64,000 nucleotides of DNA. Origin: an uncultured bacterium. Its GTDB lineage: Bacteria > Bacteroidota > Bacteroidia > Bacteroidales > Bacteroidaceae. Positions within the stretch are counted from its first letter, which is position 1. The number at the start of each line of letters is the position of its first letter. Location of the stretch: positions 1 to 64,000 of the forward strand of contig CAMHUC010000003.1 in NCBI GenBank assembly GCA_946188155.1. Direction: 5' to 3'. The notes beneath the pieces are model-generated. The model searched no databases, was not told the DNA's origin, and saw only the letters and a list, made by a program, of their open reading frames with translations. The translations under genes and the position numbers were made by a program. Positions 56,160 to 64,000 of the stretch are shown in pieces.

Positions 56160-58673
56160 ATGACATTAGACAAATTCACAATCAAAGCCCAGGAAGTTGT
56201 TCAGCAGGCGGTGAACATCGCCCAGATGAACGGCCAGCAGGCCATCGAGCCTGTACACATCCTGAAAGGAGTGACGGAGAAGGCCCGCGATGTGGCCAAC
56301 TTCATCTTCCAGAAGCTCGGCGTCAACGGCCAGCAGATAGAGATGCTCGTGGAGCAGGAGATCAAGCATCTGCCCAAGGTGCAGGGAGCCGGGCAGCCAT
56401 ATCTCTCGAACGAGGCCAACCAGGTGCTCGTCCGCGCCACCGAGCAGTCGCAGAAGATGGGCGACGAGTTCGTCAGCGTGGAGCCGTTGCTGCTGGCCCT
56501 GCTCAGCGTCAACTCCACCGCCTCGCGCATCATGAAGGATGCCGGCTGCACGGAGAAGGATATGCTCGCCGCCATCCAGGAGCTGCGACAGGGGCAGAAG
56601 GTGCAGTCGCAGTCGGCCGACGACAACTACCAGTCGCTGGAGAAGTATGCCAAGAACCTCGTCGACCTGGCCCGTCAGGGAAAGCTCGACCCCGTCATCG
56701 GGCGCGACGACGAGATACGCCGTCTGCTGCAGATCCTCTCCCGCCGTACGAAGAACAACCCCATATTGATAGGTGAGCCGGGCACGGGTAAGACGGCCAT
56801 CGTGGAAGGGCTTGCAGGACGTATCGTGCGCGGCGATGTGCCGGAGAACCTGAAGGACAAGCAGCTCTACTCGCTCGACATGGGCGCACTCGTGGCTGGA
56901 GCCAAGTACAAAGGTGAGTTCGAGGAACGCCTGAAGAGCGTCATCAACGAGGTGACGAAGGCCGAAGGCCGCATCATCCTCTTCATCGACGAGATACATA
57001 CACTCGTGGGTGCCGGAGGCGGCGAGGGAGCCATGGATGCCGCCAACATCCTGAAACCCGCACTGGCACGTGGCGAGCTGCGAGCCATCGGTGCCACCAC
57101 GCTCAACGAGTATCAGAAATACTTCGAGAAGGACAAGGCCCTGGAGCGACGATTCCAGACGGTCATGGTCGACGAGCCTGACGAGCTGTCAGCCATCAGC
57201 ATCCTCCGTGGCCTGAAAGAGCGCTACGAGAACCACCACAAGGTGCGTATCCAGGATGATGCCTGTATCGCCGCCGTACAGCTCTCCGAGCGTTACATCT
57301 CCGAGCGCTTCCTGCCCGACAAGGCCATCGACCTGATGGACGAGGCTGCCGCCAAGCTGCGAATGGAGCGCGACAGCGTGCCGGAGGAACTCGACGAGAT
57401 CACTCGCCGGCTGGCTCAGCTCGAAATAGAGCGCGAGGCCATCAAGCGTGAGGGCGATGAGCAGAAGATACAGCAGCTCGACAAGGAGATAGCCGAACTC
57501 CGCGAGCAGGAGACGCAGTTCCGGGCCAAATGGGAGGGCGAGCGGCAGCTCGTCAATAAGATTCAGCAGGACAAGCAGCAGATGGAAGCCCTGAAGTACG
57601 AGGCCGAGCGAGCCGAGCGCGAGGGCGACTATGGAAAGGTGGCCGAGATACGCTACTCGAAGCTGAAAGCGCTGGAGGACGACATCAAGGCCATCCAGCA
57701 GCAGCTCGACAACTCCGGTGATTCCGGCTCGCGACTGGTCCGCGAGGAGGTTACCGCCGACGACATCGCCGAGGTGGTGAGCCGCTGGACGGGCATACCC
57801 GTGACAAAGATGATGCAGAGCGAGCGCGAAAAACTGCTCCACCTGGAGGAGGAACTCCACAAGCGCGTCATCGGACAGGATGAGGCCATCACCGCCGTCT
57901 CGGATGCCGTGCGCCGCAGCCGCGCAGGGCTGCAAGACCCCAAGCGCCCTATCGCCTCGTTCATCTTCCTCGGCACAACGGGTGTCGGCAAGACCGAACT
58001 GGCCAAGACACTGGCCGACTACCTGTTCAACGACGAGACGATGATGACCCGTATCGACATGTCGGAGTATCAGGAGAAGTACAGCGTCTCGAGGCTTATC
58101 GGCGCACCTCCGGGCTACGTGGGCTACGACGAGGGCGGACAGCTGACGGAGGCCGTGCGCCGCAAGCCCTACAGCGTGGTGCTCTTCGACGAGATTGAGA
58201 AGGCCCACCCCGACGTGTTCAACATACTGCTGCAGGTGCTCGACGACGGACGGCTGACCGACAACAAGGGTCGCACGGCCAACTTCAAGAACACCATCAT
58301 CATCATGACCTCGAACGCCACGCGCGAACAGCTACGCGCCACGATGCGCCCTGAGTTCCTCAACCGTATCGACGAGATCATCACCTTCCAGCAGCTCACA
58401 CGCGAGCAGATTGCCGATGTCGTGCGACTGCAGATGCGTCACGTCACCGACATGCTCGAGCCGCAGGGCATACGCCTGGAATGCACGCCGCAGGCCATCC
58501 AGTACCTGGCCGAGGAAGGCTACGACCCGGAGTTCGGCGCACGACCCGTGAAGCGGGCCATTCAGCAGCTGGTGCTCAACGACCTGTCGAAGAAGATCCT
58601 GGCCGACGAGGTGGACCGCGAGAAGCCCATCATCATCGACGAGTTCGGCGAAGGACTCGTGTTCCGCAACTGA
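56160..58673 (+). CDS. clpB: ATP-dependent disaggregase ClpB
   Basis: The protein has 837 residues: Clp N-domain (about 1-145), AAA-1 with Walker A GEPGTGKT and Walker B FIDEIHT, the long coiled-coil M domain (about 395-530), then AAA-2 with GTTGVGKTE and [13 protein letters not shown]. It refolds aggregated proteins together with DnaK. The second AAA domain is short: only about 10 residues separate the sensor MTSN from [10 protein letters not shown], where E. coli ClpB has about 30. I see no frameshift, so this is either a lineage trait or an in-frame deletion. No CIRCE-like or TAnnTTTG box was found upstream. Confidence 0.94.
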   Translation: MTLDKFTIKAQEVVQQAVNIAQMNGQQAIEPVHILKGVTEKARDVANFIFQKLGVNGQQIEMLVEQEIKHLPKVQGAGQPYLSNEANQVLVRATEQSQKMGDEFVSVEPLLLALLSVNSTASRIMKDAGCTEKDMLAAIQELRQGQKVQSQSADDNYQSLEKYAKNLVDLARQGKLDPVIGRDDEIRRLLQILSRRTKNNPILIGEPGTGKTAIVEGLAGRIVRGDVPENLKDKQLYSLDMGALVAGAKYKGEFEERLKSVINEVTKAEGRIILFIDEIHTLVGAGGGEGAMDAANILKPALARGELRAIGATTLNEYQKYFEKDKALERRFQTVMVDEPDELSAISILRGLKERYENHHKVRIQDDACIAAVQLSERYISERFLPDKAIDLMDEAAAKLRMERDSVPEELDEITRRLAQLEIEREAIKREGDEQKIQQLDKEIAELREQETQFRAKWEGERQLVNKIQQDKQQMEALKYEAERAEREGDYGKVAEIRYSKLKALEDDIKAIQQQLDNSGDSGSRLVREEVTADDIAEVVSRWTGIPVTKMMQSEREKLLHLEEELHKRVIGQDEAITAVSDAVRRSRAGLQDPKRPIASFIFLGTTGVGKTELAKTLADYLFNDETMMTRIDMSEYQEKYSVSRLIGAPPGYVGYDEGGQLTEAVRRKPYSVVLFDEIEKAHPDVFNILLQVLDDGRLTDNKGRTANFKNTIIIMTSNATREQLRATMRPEFLNRIDEIITFQQLTREQIADVVRLQMRHVTDMLEPQGIRLECTPQAIQYLAEEGYDPEFGARPVKRAIQQLVLNDLSKKILADEVDREKPIIIDEFGEGLVFRN

Positions 58674-58687
58674 TAATCTGACACAGT

Positions 58688-58722
58688 AAACCCGGTGATG
58701 CCAAGGCGGCACCACCGGGTTT
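58688..58722 (+). terminator. Terminator of clpB
   Basis: AAACCCGGTG (58688-58697) pairs with CACCGGGTTT (58713-58722), with an inner TGCC/GGCA pairing and a T-rich tail. It can serve both converging units. Confidence 0.82.
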
Positions 58723-58742
58723 CGATTTTAAGCTTATGTAAA

Positions 58743-59582
58743 TTAAAAGATTTTGTAGGCTACTCGTATCTGCAGGTTCGGCCAGGCCTTCAGCCATGAC
58801 AGGATGCTGGTGATGCCGGAATTCGAACCGTTTGACTTGACTTCCACGTCGTTGTTAAGCAGGAATTTGGGCGTGCCCCAGAACATCAGGCCAGCCTCAA
58901 CGGCCAGGCTGACACGATGGGTCTTAGCAATGTTCTGACCGGCACCGACGCCGATATAGGGCTTCACGGCATTGGTCTTCATGCGAACGTCGATGTTGCC
59001 CTGCTCGTCGGCAGTGAACACGTAGTCGCCAAACTTCAGTCCTACGGGAGGATAGTTGGTCTGGTAGAGACGATTGTAATCCTCCACTTTCTGGTTGGCA
59101 TCATAGAGGAATCCCAGGGCACCGTCGTTGGTGTTGCGGAAGTGCATGAAAGTGCGGCTGCCGAAGAACAGACCGGCAGTGAAGTAGAAAGGCTGATTCT
59201 TGAAGGGATGCACCTCGCCCAGTAGGAAGAAGTTCCAGAACTTAGGCTTGGCGGCCAGTTCCACCTTGTCTACCATCTGTGCCTGCTTGATGGCATCCTC
59301 TTCCACCATCTGCATCTGTGTAATCTCAGTGGCGGTGTTGATGGCCTTGAACTTGATGTCGCCTACGCCCCATCCGGAGAAGCCGGCCTTTACCGTCACC
59401 AGCTTGTGGACGGGCATGGCCACGTCGATGCCGGTACCCGTCAGTCCGGTTGACAGACCCACGGAGAGGTGATTGAACAGGCCTTCCTCGGCATGCAGCT
59501 TGTCGACATTCTGAGCCTTGGCCACTGATGCCGATATTATGATTGCGGAGAGAATGATGATTCTCTGAATATTGTGTTTCAT
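58743..59582 (-). CDS. Outer membrane beta-barrel protein
   Basis: The protein has 279 residues with a signal peptide (about 1-23, cleaved near VAKAQ). The rest alternates amphipathic strands (LFNHLSVGLSTGLTGTGIDV, FYFTAGLFFGSRTFMHFRN, RVSLAVEAGLMFWGTP) and ends with the outer-membrane strand LQIRVAYKIF, which has the C-terminal Phe. It probably inserts as an 8- to 12-strand barrel. No enzyme motif is seen. It is the last gene of a three-gene minus-strand unit, 10 bp after the PLC-like gene. Confidence 0.78.
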   Translation of the reverse strand: MKHNIQRIIILSAIIISASVAKAQNVDKLHAEEGLFNHLSVGLSTGLTGTGIDVAMPVHKLVTVKAGFSGWGVGDIKFKAINTATEITQMQMVEEDAIKQAQMVDKVELAAKPKFWNFFLLGEVHPFKNQPFYFTAGLFFGSRTFMHFRNTNDGALGFLYDANQKVEDYNRLYQTNYPPVGLKFGDYVFTADEQGNIDVRMKTNAVKPYIGVGAGQNIAKTHRVSLAVEAGLMFWGTPKFLLNNDVEVKSNGSNSGITSILSWLKAWPNLQIRVAYKIF

Positions 59583-59592
59583 ATCCTTATAA

Positions 59593-60822
59593 TTATTTGA
59601 AGTATGACTTGTTCGACTTGATTAGCAGGTTAGTGAGCGACTGGCTCAGTGGGTGGAACCCGTACAGGTAGTCACTGGTGTAGGCCGTGCCGCCATTGAT
59701 GATGCAGTGCACATAGTCGTGGCAGGCCATATCCATCGGCGTGATACCCACCGTTCCCTCGTTCTTCAGCAGGTCTTCGATGACCAGCGGGTGCAGGTTG
59801 GCGGCATTGGTGATGTATCCGCGTGGAGATACCTCAGTATAGGCCGAGCAGTGGTTCACCACCCAGATGTTTTCATCGGTAGCTGCAGCCTCGCGGGCAC
59901 TGTGCATCATGTCGATCACTGTCTTCTGCTTGTTCTGCATGCGCTTCTGGTTGGTTGTCTTGTAGTAATCCTGCTTGTAGAGCTTGGCCGTGATGGTCTC
60001 GTCGTTCATGTTATACATGGCGCAGTTGCGCTGAGCCTCGGGGTTCAGGTTCTCATCCACGTCGGGATCCTCGTCGGGCCAGTCGCAGTACACGATGGGG
60101 TAGTGGTAGAGCGACTGCTGCGGACGCAGGTCGTAGCGGCTCAGCCACAGTATCTTGCCGCGCATCTCGCCCACGGTGATGTCCGGACGCCAGTTCTCGA
60201 TGAACAGCCCCTGATACTTCGGCAGGCTGAGCACCTTGCTGAGCAGCGTTGGCCACTCTTTCTGGTCCTCCATACCGTTGTCGGCCTGCAGCTTGGCAAT
60301 GAAGAACTCCGTGGGGTGGGCCTTCAGGAAGGCCTGCATGTCGTCGATGGTCTTCTCGAAGGTATAGTCGATCTCGCTGATACCGTGTGTCAGGCGCAGG
60401 ATTCTCTTCTTTGCGGGGTCGGTGGCCAGGGTGTCGATGCTCACCACGGGGCGGATGTCAAAGAACCGCAGGCCGCTGGCCATCTGTTCCTCAAACGTTG
60501 ACACCTGGCTGATGGCCGTCAGGTTGAATACAAACTTCAGCGTGGGCTGGTAGAATCCCATACCGGTCATGGTGTCGTGGGTGCCGGGGATGCTCAGCTT
60601 GCACACTTTTGTCTCGTCCTTCACCATGCCCAGCCAGTCGGTGATGGGAGTTGACAGGTCGTAGGGGTGGACGATTTCGTCCTGATAACCCTCCGAGAAG
60701 ATGTAGGGTGAGTCGAGGGATACACCTTCCGTGTAGGCTTTCTTCAGGTCCTCGTCCTCGCAACTGGTCAGTGCTGTCGTGGCCGCTAAGGCCATGACGG
60801 CATACATTAGTTTTCTTTTCAT
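59593..60822 (-). CDS. PI-PLC X-domain-like lipoprotein
   Basis: I start it at the ATG at 60822 (MKRKLMYAVMALAATTAL), giving 409 residues with lipobox ALTSC. A TIM-barrel like phosphatidylinositol-specific phospholipase C follows: the first catalytic His lies in LSIPGTHDTMTG, a second in RLTHGISEID, and FFDIRPVV and KILWLSRYDLR support the fold. Such bacterial enzymes cleave inositol or glycerol phospholipids or glycolipid anchors; some Prevotellaceae make inositol lipids, so a native lipid substrate is possible. The protein should be surface or periplasmic. It lies between an antiporter and a barrel gene. Confidence 0.82.
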   Translation of the reverse strand: MKRKLMYAVMALAATTALTSCEDEDLKKAYTEGVSLDSPYIFSEGYQDEIVHPYDLSTPITDWLGMVKDETKVCKLSIPGTHDTMTGMGFYQPTLKFVFNLTAISQVSTFEEQMASGLRFFDIRPVVSIDTLATDPAKKRILRLTHGISEIDYTFEKTIDDMQAFLKAHPTEFFIAKLQADNGMEDQKEWPTLLSKVLSLPKYQGLFIENWRPDITVGEMRGKILWLSRYDLRPQQSLYHYPIVYCDWPDEDPDVDENLNPEAQRNCAMYNMNDETITAKLYKQDYYKTTNQKRMQNKQKTVIDMMHSAREAAATDENIWVVNHCSAYTEVSPRGYITNAANLHPLVIEDLLKNEGTVGITPMDMACHDYVHCIINGGTAYTSDYLYGFHPLSQSLTNLLIKSNKSYFK

Positions 60823-60847
60823 AATTGTTATTTTGATTAATTGTTTG

Positions 60848-62197
60848 TCATGCTTTCTCATCATGAGCACTCATATTCTTAATAAACAAGTCGACAAGAT
60901 GCTTCGCGATAAAAGTATGCCTGACGGCATGGCGCACCTTTTTTGCAACTGAGTTCGAATTGTCGGATGGTGTAGCCGCCTTCGCCTCAGCTTCTGCCAC
61001 CTGCTTCTCGCGCTCATCGATTTTGGCTCGGAAGGAGTCTGAAACGTGATTATAGAGGAAGTTATAGCACGGCACGGCAGCCTTCATGATATATGGCGTG
61101 AGGAAGGTGGTCACCACACTGGCTGCCACGATGATGGGATAGATCACAGGATTGAGAACGCCCAGGCTGGTTCCCAGTCCGGCGATGATAAACGAGAACT
61201 CGCCAATCTGGACGAATGAGAAGCTGGTAAGCATGGAGTCGCGCATCGTCTGACCGCCCCACCAGCAACCCAAGGTGCCAAAGAGAATCATTCCGACAAT
61301 AATGACCAGGCTGACATAGACGATGCTCACCCAGTATTCCGCCAATGAAGCCGGATCAATCATCATACCCACAGAGATGAAGAAGATGGCAGCAAAGACA
61401 TTCTTCAGCGGCGTCATCAACTTTTCAATACGATGCGACTCCGCCGTCTCTGCCAAGATAGAACCCATCACGAAGGCACCCAGGGCACTGCTGAAACCGG
61501 CTTCCTCTGCCGTCAGCACCATACCCAAGCACAGACCCAAGGCGAGGATGATGAGCGTCTCGTCGTTCAAATGGGGTTTCAGCTTGCGTATCAGTGTCGG
61601 GATAATCAGTATGCCGCAGACGAACCATGCCACGAGCGTAATGGCCAGGTCAAGGACCTTGCTGGCCAGTTCGGCACCCTCGAACTGATGGCGGATAGCT
61701 ATGCTGGAGAGCAGCACCATCAGCACCACTGCCACCACGTCCTCCACAATCAGGATGCTGGTGGCTCCCTTGACGAAGCGCTCCTTGCTCAGGCCGGCCT
61801 CATCGATGGCCTTCATCACGATAGTAGTGCTTGACATACAGAGCATACCTGCCAGGAACAGCGAGTTCACCATATCAAATTTAGCATCCCATCCCACGAG
61901 ATAGCCAAAGAGCATCATGCCCAAAATGATTGTCAGTGCGCCTATGGCCGCCACCTTGCCGCTGCTGATGAGATTCTTCAGACGGAACTCCAGGCCGATG
62001 CAGAACAACACAAACAGCACGCCGATGTCGCCCCAGGCCTTTACATTATCCGCATTCACAAGCGTCTCGCCAAACAGATGCGGGCCTACCAAGACACCTG
62101 CAACGATATACCCCAACACAACAGGCTGCTTTAAGAACTTGAACACAAGGCTCACTACAGCAGCAGTAATCATCAAGATGTATAAATCAGATACCAT
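60848..62197 (-). CDS. CPA2-type cation/proton antiporter
   Basis: The protein has 449 residues with about twelve membrane helices. Sequence features of the KefB/Na-H exchanger family are present: KQPVVLGYIVAGVLVGPH, GLEFRLKNLI, STTIVMKAIDE, LIVEDVVAVVLMVLLSS and GFSSALGAFVMGSILAETAE. The C-terminal 60 residues are charged and lack the TrkA-N domain of KefB/KefC, so control by glutathione or nucleotide is not expected. It probably exchanges K+ or Na+ for protons. It is the first gene of its transcription unit, with a TAATTTTG box and an operator-like repeat upstream. Confidence 0.88.
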   Translation of the reverse strand: MVSDLYILMITAAVVSLVFKFLKQPVVLGYIVAGVLVGPHLFGETLVNADNVKAWGDIGVLFVLFCIGLEFRLKNLISSGKVAAIGALTIILGMMLFGYLVGWDAKFDMVNSLFLAGMLCMSSTTIVMKAIDEAGLSKERFVKGATSILIVEDVVAVVLMVLLSSIAIRHQFEGAELASKVLDLAITLVAWFVCGILIIPTLIRKLKPHLNDETLIILALGLCLGMVLTAEEAGFSSALGAFVMGSILAETAESHRIEKLMTPLKNVFAAIFFISVGMMIDPASLAEYWVSIVYVSLVIIVGMILFGTLGCWWGGQTMRDSMLTSFSFVQIGEFSFIIAGLGTSLGVLNPVIYPIIVAASVVTTFLTPYIMKAAVPCYNFLYNHVSDSFRAKIDEREKQVAEAEAKAATPSDNSNSVAKKVRHAVRHTFIAKHLVDLFIKNMSAHDEKA

Positions 62198-62250
62198 ACT
62201 TTATAATGTTTTATTTGTCTGCAGAAGAAACCATAATATGTTTTGGCTGA

Positions 62251-62258
62251 CAAAATTA
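62251..62258 (-). promoter_or_regulatory. -7 promoter box for the antiporter operon
   Basis: The minus strand reads TAATTTTG, 53 bp before the ATG at 62197. A TTTG occurs at a shorter spacing than usual. Confidence 0.5.
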
Positions 62259-62305
62259 AGCATTTTTTCACAAATGGCCATATCTTTAGAACTATTTATG
62301 GCAGA

Positions 62306-62345
62306 TTTTGCATATTTTAAAACTGTTTTTGCATATTTTGAAACT
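62306..62345. repeat. Two 19-nt direct repeats with 21-bp spacing upstream of the antiporter
   Basis: TTTTGCATATTTTAAAACT (62306-62324) and a copy with one change (62327-62345). The start-to-start distance of 21 bp is two helical turns, as in an operator for a dimeric regulator. Confidence 0.7.
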
Positions 62346-62385
62346 CATTCTGCTCTTTTTGCCTTCCCTGCCTTGTGTATCGGAC

Positions 62386-63234
62386 TCAGCGATAGGCGTA
62401 TTCTATCTTCATAGAGACATACCCCTTGGGCCATTTGGCCCTGTCGAGGTATAGCTTCGCACGCCCGTGGCTGGGCAGGAAGAGGCCGGGGCGTACCTCC
62501 TTGGTTTCGCAATAGACGTCGTTCTGGCCCTCCTGATAGCTGATGCGCGTGATTTGCCAGCAGCCGTCGGCAATGTCAACCCGCATGCGGTCGAGCTCTA
62601 CCCGGTAGACGGTCCTGCCGGCAGACGTGTAGCTGCCGCTATACTTCATGCCTGTTTCGCCCTCCTTCCGGCGAAGCTTCTGAAGTTTCTTCACCTTTTC
62701 GCGTACTTTCTTGTAGAACTTGTCGTACACATTGGCACTCAGCATGCCGTCGTGCTTCAGGAACGAGGCTTTCTGCTTTTCAGTCAGCTCTTGCTCCATC
62801 TTTACTATCCGTAAGTTCGAGGTCGTTATCTTACCCTTGTTGAAGTGTACGTCCTCAGCCATGGTGATGCCGAAGTGCTTGTGCTCCCTGAGGGCCGACA
62901 CGATGGGGCCGTAGCCCGCCAGCCGGGCCGCCAGGGTGATGGTGCGCCGGTGGGGGAACTTCGTCAGGTCGATGTCCTTCTCCAGCCGGCAGGTCACGCC
63001 GTAGTCCAGCCTCGCTATCCGCTCCTTCAGCGGCTTGGCATGGGCCAGCACCTGCTTCAGCAGATATTCCTCGAAGCTCATGCCGTCGGAGAGCACCACC
63101 GTCTCCGGCAGGCTGAGCGAATAGGCTATGCTGTCATCCTCCAGCTCGCTCTGAGCTGAAGTAGTGATAAGTGATAAGTGATAAGTGATAAGTATCGCCA
63201 CCACTTTTAATATATTCCTCCTCATACTAATCAT
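62386..63234 (-). CDS. Secreted protein of unknown family
   Basis: The protein has 282 residues; the ATG at 63225 is an alternative start. The signal peptide contains a segment encoded by four GTGATAA heptamers (LITYHLSLIT), identical at the DNA level to the GH43 signal region at 12570-12601. The mature protein has an N-terminal helical region, a repeated basic stretch (KKVREKVKKLQKLRRKEGE) at about 185-203 and a C-terminal beta region (VYRVELDRMRVDIADGCWQI). I do not recognise the family. It starts 70 bp after the stop of the gene at 63305, with a heptamer leader between them. Confidence 0.72.
   Translation of the reverse strand: MISMRRNILKVVAILITYHLSLITTSAQSELEDDSIAYSLSLPETVVLSDGMSFEEYLLKQVLAHAKPLKERIARLDYGVTCRLEKDIDLTKFPHRRTITLAARLAGYGPIVSALREHKHFGITMAEDVHFNKGKITTSNLRIVKMEQELTEKQKASFLKHDGMLSANVYDKFYKKVREKVKKLQKLRRKEGETGMKYSGSYTSAGRTVYRVELDRMRVDIADGCWQITRISYQEGQNDVYCETKEVRPGLFLPSHGRAKLYLDRAKWPKGYVSMKIEYAYR
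63163..63195. repeat. GTGATAA heptamer array inside a signal peptide
   Basis: Codons about 13-24 of the gene above. 63164-63195 is identical over 32 nt to 12570-12601. Confidence 0.95.
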
Positions 63235-63236
63235 CT

Positions 63237-63309
63237 GTAAACTGTAAACTATAAACTGTAAACTATAAACCCTAAACTATAAACTATAAACCGTAAACTA
63301 TAAACTATT
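63237..63309. repeat. TAAACTA/TAAACTG heptamer array between the last two genes
   Basis: About ten 7-nt units (TAAACTG, TAAACTA, TAAACCC, TAAACCG) fill the whole spacer between the stop of the partial gene and the ATG of the next gene, and slightly overlap that stop. Confidence 0.93.
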
Positions 63310-64000
63310 TCCCCTCCTTGACGCGCTTGAAGTAGCGAGTGCTGATATCACCATCGCTGCCGCCCAAATCCACTTCAAGTTTGTCGTGCGCCTTATTGAT
63401 AGTTACACAGAATGTATCCCTCTTTGGTTGACTCTCAAGCTGTTTCAACGTGTGTTCGGTAGCCTTTTTCTCGTCAAAATATCGGCGAAAGAAATTCTCT
63501 ACCGAGTCACGCATCTCTGGCCTGTAGGTAACACCCGACCTGTCCGTCTTCACTTCAACATATTTTGTGTCATATACCAGGATCAGCGAGTCGCCATCTA
63601 CCTGCCATTTCCCTCTGATTTTGGCCTTCCAAAGAATATCGCCATCATAGAACGAGTTAGCATAATGGGTAATCGTCTTGAAGTAGAAGGAATCATTCTC
63701 CAGGAACTCATAGTAGTAGTCGTCTGTTCCACGTGCCTTGCGCTCCCATTGGCCTATCAGGTCACGCCTGCCGACAGGGTTTCCGCTCCGCTGGCTCTTT
63801 CTGATATATTCGACCAGCTCCTCATCATCGATATTCATGATAAACTTGTTGCGGTCGCTGATGTCACGCCAGTTCTGTGCGCATCGGCGGTATAGTCTGG
63901 CCCTGTTTGGAGAATGGTCAATATGAAAGGCAATCTTCCGATCCCTCAGTTTCGCTTTCAGGATGGCAGCGTAGTCGAGCGAGTGATCGCTGCGCTTAGA
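63305..64000 (-). CDS. Uncharacterised protein, 5' end beyond the window
   Basis: An open frame on the minus strand is continuous from the window edge (64000) to the stop at 63305, at least 231 codons. The ATG at 63838 is internal: the frame reads on upstream as SDHSLDYAAILKAKLRDRKI and then RARLYRRCAQNWRDISDRNK without a stop. The visible C-terminal part has a lipocalin-like pattern (DLIGQWERKARGTDDYYYEF, then IRGKWQVDGDSLILVYDTKY) and an acidic helix. No signal sequence is in view because the N-terminus is missing. Function unknown. Confidence 0.7.
   Translation of the reverse strand, partial: SKRSDHSLDYAAILKAKLRDRKIAFHIDHSPNRARLYRRCAQNWRDISDRNKFIMNIDDEELVEYIRKSQRSGNPVGRRDLIGQWERKARGTDDYYYEFLENDSFYFKTITHYANSFYDGDILWKAKIRGKWQVDGDSLILVYDTKYVEVKTDRSGVTYRPEMRDSVENFFRRYFDEKKATEHTLKQLESQPKRDTFCVTINKAHDKLEVDLGGSDGDISTRYFKRVKEGK

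Noticed and set aside
57189..58208. Minus-strand open frame of 339 codons opposite clpB
   Set aside because: Leucine- and valine-rich complement of the conserved ClpB AAA domains; no start signal or domain.

Overview
The window looks like a chromosome segment from a Bacteroidales bacterium, most likely a Prevotellaceae member (Prevotella, Segatella or Xylanibacter). The evidence is the SusC/SusD pair, GLPGLI, DUF3244, DUF4369 and DUF6057 type proteins, lipoprotein signals ending in Cys, and many upstream boxes of the Bacteroidetes form TAnnTTTG with a TTTG about 20 bp upstream. Most genes lack a strong Shine-Dalgarno sequence. Coding DNA is fairly GC-rich and intergenic DNA is AT-rich. There is no rRNA, prophage, CRISPR array or intact transposase.

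Layout. 0-0.6 kb: a helix-turn-helix gene remnant and tRNA-Arg(CCG). 0.8-10.3 kb: housekeeping genes, namely asnA, dnaX, a DivIC/FtsB-like protein, a DUF4369-like lipoprotein, dihydroorotase, a stand-alone methionine synthase reactivation domain, a membrane phosphoesterase, an acyltransferase and a dolichol-phosphate-type glycosyltransferase. 10.4-14.7 kb: an internally deleted ATPase remnant, a MITE-like inverted repeat and two GH43 glycosidases under one promoter. 14.9-20.8 kb: a membrane TPR/helix-turn-helix regulator divergent from an operon of two small secreted proteins, a GLPGLI protein and a TonB-receptor-like barrel. 20.8-28.8 kb: a duplicated pair (DUF6057 membrane protein plus CxxCH beta-propeller lipoprotein) split by an AAA/PD-(D/E)XK gene. 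29-41.9 kb: a polysaccharide utilisation locus (SusE-like, SusD and SusC on minus; a GH43-CBM6-GH43-CBM6 enzyme, a SASA esterase and an S41 protease on plus), probably aimed at a xylan- or arabinan-type substrate. 42.2-49.9 kb: an eleven-gene minus-strand cluster of aryl-polyene or flexirubin type. 50-64 kb: GH94 phosphorylase, a glycine-rich lipoprotein, an S37 peptidase with a MITE in its leader, clpB, an operon of antiporter, PLC-like lipoprotein and barrel protein, and two uncharacterised genes, the last running off the window.

The most unusual feature is a dispersed set of heptanucleotide tandem repeats of several unrelated sequences (TAAACTA, GTGATAA, GAGAGGT, AATTATC, CTTCGTC, CTTCATT, CTCAAAT, ATTCATA and others). 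They fill leaders between operon genes and also lie inside coding regions: in signal peptides, in linkers, and within a ketosynthase, dihydroorotase, DnaX and a MetH reactivation domain. A 9-nt Gly/Ser/Lys-coding repeat sits in two unrelated sugar enzymes. Two MITE-like elements, a 42-bp gene-end repeat that merges into a terminator, and a 72-nt near-perfect palindrome add to the repeat content.
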